Source: Pseudo-nitzschia pungens (lineage: Eukaryota; Bacillariophyta; Bacillariophyceae; Bacillariales; Bacillariaceae). From it: a DNA stretch of 64,000 bases. Shown here piece after piece: positions 60,646-64,000 of this stretch. The notes beneath the pieces are model-generated. The model did no database searches and was not told the DNA's origin. It worked only from the letters and a program-made list of their open reading frames with translations. A program made the position numbers and the translations under genes. How positions within the stretch are numbered: position 1 is the first letter of the stretch; every line of letters begins with the position of its first letter. The stretch spans positions 1,418,501-1,482,500 of the forward strand of contig CM074760.1 in NCBI GenBank assembly GCA_037355855.1, written 5' to 3'.

Positions 60646-62313
60646 ATGGTTCTGACGTGCTCTTCTCCCGGTTGCTCGAATCCGGTTACGAGCAATCTCG
60701 CGTGCCCGAATTGCCGGAAACTCGGCCTCAACAACTATTTTTGCACGCAGGAATGTTTCAAAAAGAACTACGCGGCACACAAGAAAGTGCACGCCATTGC
60801 CCAGCAGGTGATTGCGGCGAGTGGGTATGTGACTCTTATATTATTGATTTTTGGAGGGAAGCGTTGTCTCGCGCTCCCGGATGGCCGGATGGATCCTTTG
60901 CCGTGATATCGCTCCGACCCGGGCCGTCGTGGCCGTATGAATTGGTTTCCGGTTAGTTGCTGAATATTGTTGTTGCTGCTGCTGTTGTTGTTTTGTGAAT
61001 GTGCTGTGTTTTGTGTTTGTTTCGCTGTTGATCCATCCATCCATGTATTCATCCATCTACAGCGGGCAATCCGGCGCGGCGGCGACCCGAAACGGGGTTT
61101 CCTGCGCTCCCGATGCACCGGAAGCAGTCAAGCTGGGCCTCCCGGACTGGGCCAAGCACTATAACTTCAGCGGGGCCCTTCGCCCCGCATTGCAGTCTCC
61201 CAAACGGGTCATGCCCCGGAACATTCGGCGTCCGGACTACGCCGATCACATCGCCGGTGTCTCCGAATCCGAGCAACGCGACAAGAGAAACCACAACAAC
61301 ATTCGCGTCTACACCTCGGAGGAACTCGATGGCGAGTGCGGACTGCGCCACGCCTGCCAGATGGGACGAGAGGTTCTCAACGAGGCGGGGAAGGCGCTTC
61401 GGGTCGGGGTGACGACGGACGAAATCGATCGGGTCGTTCACGAGGCGTGCATTGAACGAGATTGTTACCCAAGTCCTTTGAACTACTACAAGTGAGTCAG
61501 TTCGTTAGTTCGTTAGTCAGTCAGTCAGGTGCATCTGCAGGAGAGTTGGGTCGGGAGTTGCGCAAGAATGCAGGAGCTGGTGTATCATGGTGTCTAACGA
61601 TGTCGGAACGAATTTTTGAAATTGTTGATTGCTTTGGATGCGCGCTTGCGTTCGGTCATTTTTGTTATTGTGTTTGTCATTGTTGTTGTTACTGTCATTC
61701 CAGCTTTCCAAAAAGCGTTTGTACTTCCGTGAACGAGGTGATTTGTCACGGGATTCCCGATTACAGAGAAGTTCAAGACGGCGACATCGTCAACATCGAC
61801 GTGACGACTTTCAACCGAGGTGGGTACCACGGGGACCTGAACGAAACGTTCCTCGTGGGCAATTGCGACGAGGACGCGAAGCGGTTGGTCAAGACGTCGT
61901 TCGACTGTCTCGCGGCGGCCCTGGATCTGGTGAAACCGGGGACGCTGTACCGCGACCTGGGCACGGTCATCCACAAGACGGCCTCCAAAAACAAGTGCAG
62001 CGTGGTCCGAACCTACTGCGGGCACGGGATCGGTTCGCTCTTCCACACGATACCAAACATTCCCCACTACCACAAGAACAAGGCCAAGGGAACGATGAAA
62101 GCCGGGCACGTGTTTACCATCGAACCGATGATCAACCTCGGGAATCCCGGCGATTTCACGTGGGGAGACAACTGGACGGCGGTAACGACCGACGGCAAGC
62201 GCAGCTCCCAATTCGAGCACACCATACTCGTAACGGAGACCGGATACGAACTGTTGACCGGAAGAGAAAACGAACCCGTTATGAAATGGGACCCCGCCCT
62301 CAACTCTCGTTAG
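60646..62313 (+). CDS. Methionine aminopeptidase, type 1 (cytosolic)
   Basis: Three exons: 60646-60824, 61063-61491 and 61704-62313. The introns of 238 and 212 bp (GTATGT...CTACAG and GTGAGT...TTCCAG) have in-phase joins, giving 405 residues. The enzyme removes the initiator methionine from nascent proteins at the ribosome. The N-terminus is a C6H2 zinc finger (Cys5, 10, 20, 23, 33, 37, His44, His48), found in the eukaryotic MetAP1 form and used for ribosome contact. The catalytic domain has the metal ligands Asp235, Asp247, His310, Glu343 and Glu374, and the substrate His218 in ICHGIPD. The second join restores SPLNYYNFPKS, which fixes the splice sites. No targeting peptide. Exon GC is higher than in the introns. 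A frame running from inside intron 2 into exon 3 looks like a 283-residue start but is intron read-through. Confidence 0.97.
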
Positions 62314-63612
62314 AGAAACGAAATGGTGGGCGCAAACGTGTAGTTAAAATCACGCCCTTCCCAATCCTCCCATAGCAACACATTTGTAGGAATCCGTGTG
62401 CTTAGGGTACAGTACCGTACCGTATTGGAATTCTATTTTTAAAGAGGACTTGCTCCTCGGTGTTCATTGTGTTGAAGAACCAACTGCATAGTGTTGACGG
62501 TCTGAATGGTGATAGGGATCGAAAGACATATATCGCCACAGGAAAAAAGTTCTCATTGTAGATACTCTAATATCAATCTATACCGTAGGTATCCGTGAAA
62601 CGCGTCGGTGAACGATGACGCCGCAAACCTTGCCAGTTTGCGTTGTCGTACTGTAGTTCCAAACGTTTCCTCGCGACTCGAAACTCTCCGATTTTTAATT
62701 AATATGGAAAGATCTGTCCATCAGTTTGCGTCGTGCATTCTACTAGTATGTTTGCGAGTGCCGTTCGTCCCCTTTTTGAACCATGCTGCGTGGTCTCTTC
62801 CGAAGACCAGCTCGATGATCGGATCCATTCCATCCCGTTCACGATGGTTTGGATGGATCCCAGGGAAATCTTGCAGAGGATTCCCCAATACCCGATCCGT
62901 CCATCCATCCACCCGACAAGGAATGAACAACATTCCACCACGTACCGAACAACGCTCTTCTTCGTCTTGCTGCTTTCGGGATTCCGTTTGGTTAGGTTCC
63001 TCCGGCTCTGTCCAAGAAGCAAGAACAATAAGCAGCGGTCCCAGCAACCAAAAAATCGCAGAATCAAAAGCGATGATTCCAACAAAGCAAGGACCAGCAG
63101 CACCGCCAACAACGGGACCATTCTTCGTTGCTGCACTGTAGTATTTTCTCCGAGATCATCCTCCGAAATAGTACTAGCTACCAGAAAACCTGTCAAATCT
63201 CGGGACGAATACTGCAGCAGGACTCCAGGAGCGACTGTCGTTCTTGGAACCGGTTTGGTGTTTCTCGTTGTTGTGTCGTATGCGTGGCATGCAAATACTA
63301 TGCCATCGTTTCTGCAAAAATTTCGCAGTAATGCATATGTTTCGTGACGACTTCTCTGATTTGTTGTTGTTGTAATGTACTAGTACTACTAGTAGTAGTA
63401 CTAGAAGTAGTGGTATCATTGTTTGTGCATCCCCCCTTTCTTTTACAGTCATTTCTTCTTGTTGATGTATGATGGTGGTGATTTTAAGTTTGAAATCCAG
63501 ATGGTCACCAAAACATGCACCTTAGTTTCACCAAGCGCATAAAGGGACATTTTACAGGAATCTGGAGGTGACTTGCAAACTTTCTGTTCATTGTTGGATT
63601 GTGTCGTTGGAT

Positions 63613-63640
<28 letters not shown>
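63613..63640. repeat. CTG/GCT trinucleotide microsatellite
   Basis: Nine uninterrupted GCT units and one extra base in non-coding sequence; expandable type. Confidence 0.93.
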
Positions 63641-63643
<3 letters not shown>

Positions 63644-63660
63644 TGGAAGATGGCGTCCCA

Positions 63661-63740
63661 TACTAGTACTACTAATAGTAGTACTAGTAGTTACTACCAC
63701 TACCACCAACTACTACTAGTACTAATACTAGTAGTACTAC
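63661..63740. repeat. ACTAGT-centred triplet repeat cluster
   Basis: 80 bp of alternating ACT and AGT triplets that flip orientation at several TACTAGTA centres, so many segments can pair with each other. The same style occurs at 63377-63410 and 19955-19995. Confidence 0.85.
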
Positions 63741-64000
63741 ACGGCTAGATATCCTCCTTCTTGTTGGTCTGGAGGGTGTTTCAGTCTACTAGTATGCAAA
63801 AACTGCAACACCATCCCGAGTTTCTTCTTGTGTGGCTGCTGCTTTTGTGCTCTTGTTGTTCTCGTGCCTCCCAAGAAGAACCGAGCGCAGCAGTTTTGTG
63901 GCCTTCCTCGTTTTTGCCCGGGATTTGACTCCCGGCAAGTCCAACTGGTAAATGCGAACGTACCTTTGTGAGACTGAATCCCTAGCAACTAGTGAATAAC

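Larger units (their letters stand above)
62314..64000. other. 3' region with simple repeats and one doubtful minus frame
   Basis: 1.7 kb to the window edge. The minus strand of 62721 to about 63122 has a protein-like frame with membrane-type segments (VVGGAAGPCFVG and IFWLLGPLLIVLA). It has no ATG before a stop; an acceptor-like CTACAG sits at its left-hand start, so it could be a terminal exon of a gene whose other exons I cannot find. The rest is non-coding, with a CTG repeat (63613-63640) and ACTAGTAGT clusters (63377-63410, 63661-63740). Confidence 0.4.

Noticed and set aside
61492..61703. Apparent start of a 283-residue protein within this stretch
   Set aside because: Intron 2 of methionine aminopeptidase read through; GTGAGT and TTCCAG borders restore the conserved sequence.
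63905..63945. tRNA-like T-arm (CCCGGGATTTGACTCCCGG)
   Set aside because: The loop length is wrong and no acceptor, D or anticodon stems can be drawn around it.
1..64000. CRISPR array, rRNA genes, bacterial operon signals
   Set aside because: None found; gene structure and leaders are eukaryotic.

Overview
The window looks like nuclear DNA of a diatom, probably a pennate species. PsbU is nuclear-encoded and carries a bipartite plastid leader. Three predicted plastid proteins share the diatom-type cleavage motif AFAP just after a signal peptide. Genes have few, short GT-AG introns, and the retrotransposons are of stramenopile type. I would not name a species.

Layout. 1-8 kb: an ankyrin-like protein open at the left edge and a large armadillo-type repeat protein on the other strand. 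10-16 kb: MoaA (first step of molybdenum cofactor synthesis) and, 1.9 kb downstream on the same strand, an assimilatory nitrate reductase that needs this cofactor. 16.9-19.3 kb: a small plastid membrane protein and PsbU (two exons). 20.9-27.9 kb: an acidic tail-anchored protein, a TM9/EMP70 nonaspanin (two exons) and an ER-type glutathione peroxidase with an ShK-like segment. 29-37 kb: a lineage-type single-pass membrane protein, a two-repeat multipass membrane protein, a REX4-type exonuclease and a TPR protein. 38-43.7 kb: a plastid LepA/EF4 GTPase (three exons) and, convergent to it, an HRD3/SEL1L-like Sel1-repeat ER protein. 44-47 kb: a GC-rich stretch open in many frames where gene calls are uncertain. 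60.6-62.3 kb: methionine aminopeptidase 1 (three exons).

The main event is at 47.5-59.5 kb. A Ty1/copia element on the minus strand sits between 5-bp target duplications (CCTCT). Its 5' LTR was later split by a complete Ty3/gypsy element on the plus strand, which has two LTRs identical by eye and its own 5-bp duplication (ATTTC). Both look young. The gypsy gag stops at a TGA immediately followed by an in-frame ATG that opens pol, so readthrough or reinitiation is a real question. The copia element has a gag split by frameshifts and a pol frame that runs into the 3' LTR.

The rest is single-copy housekeeping genes of the nitrogen, plastid and secretory systems. They are separated by AT-richer intergenic DNA full of short palindromic words (TACCGGTA, CGTACGAGTAAG, ACTAGTAGT). 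No rRNA, convincing tRNA or CRISPR array was seen. The clearest undescribed candidates are the TGA-ATG gag/pol junction, the gypsy leader frame, the two-repeat membrane protein and the single-pass membrane protein family. Exon structures were read by eye from splice signals and family alignment, not from transcripts.
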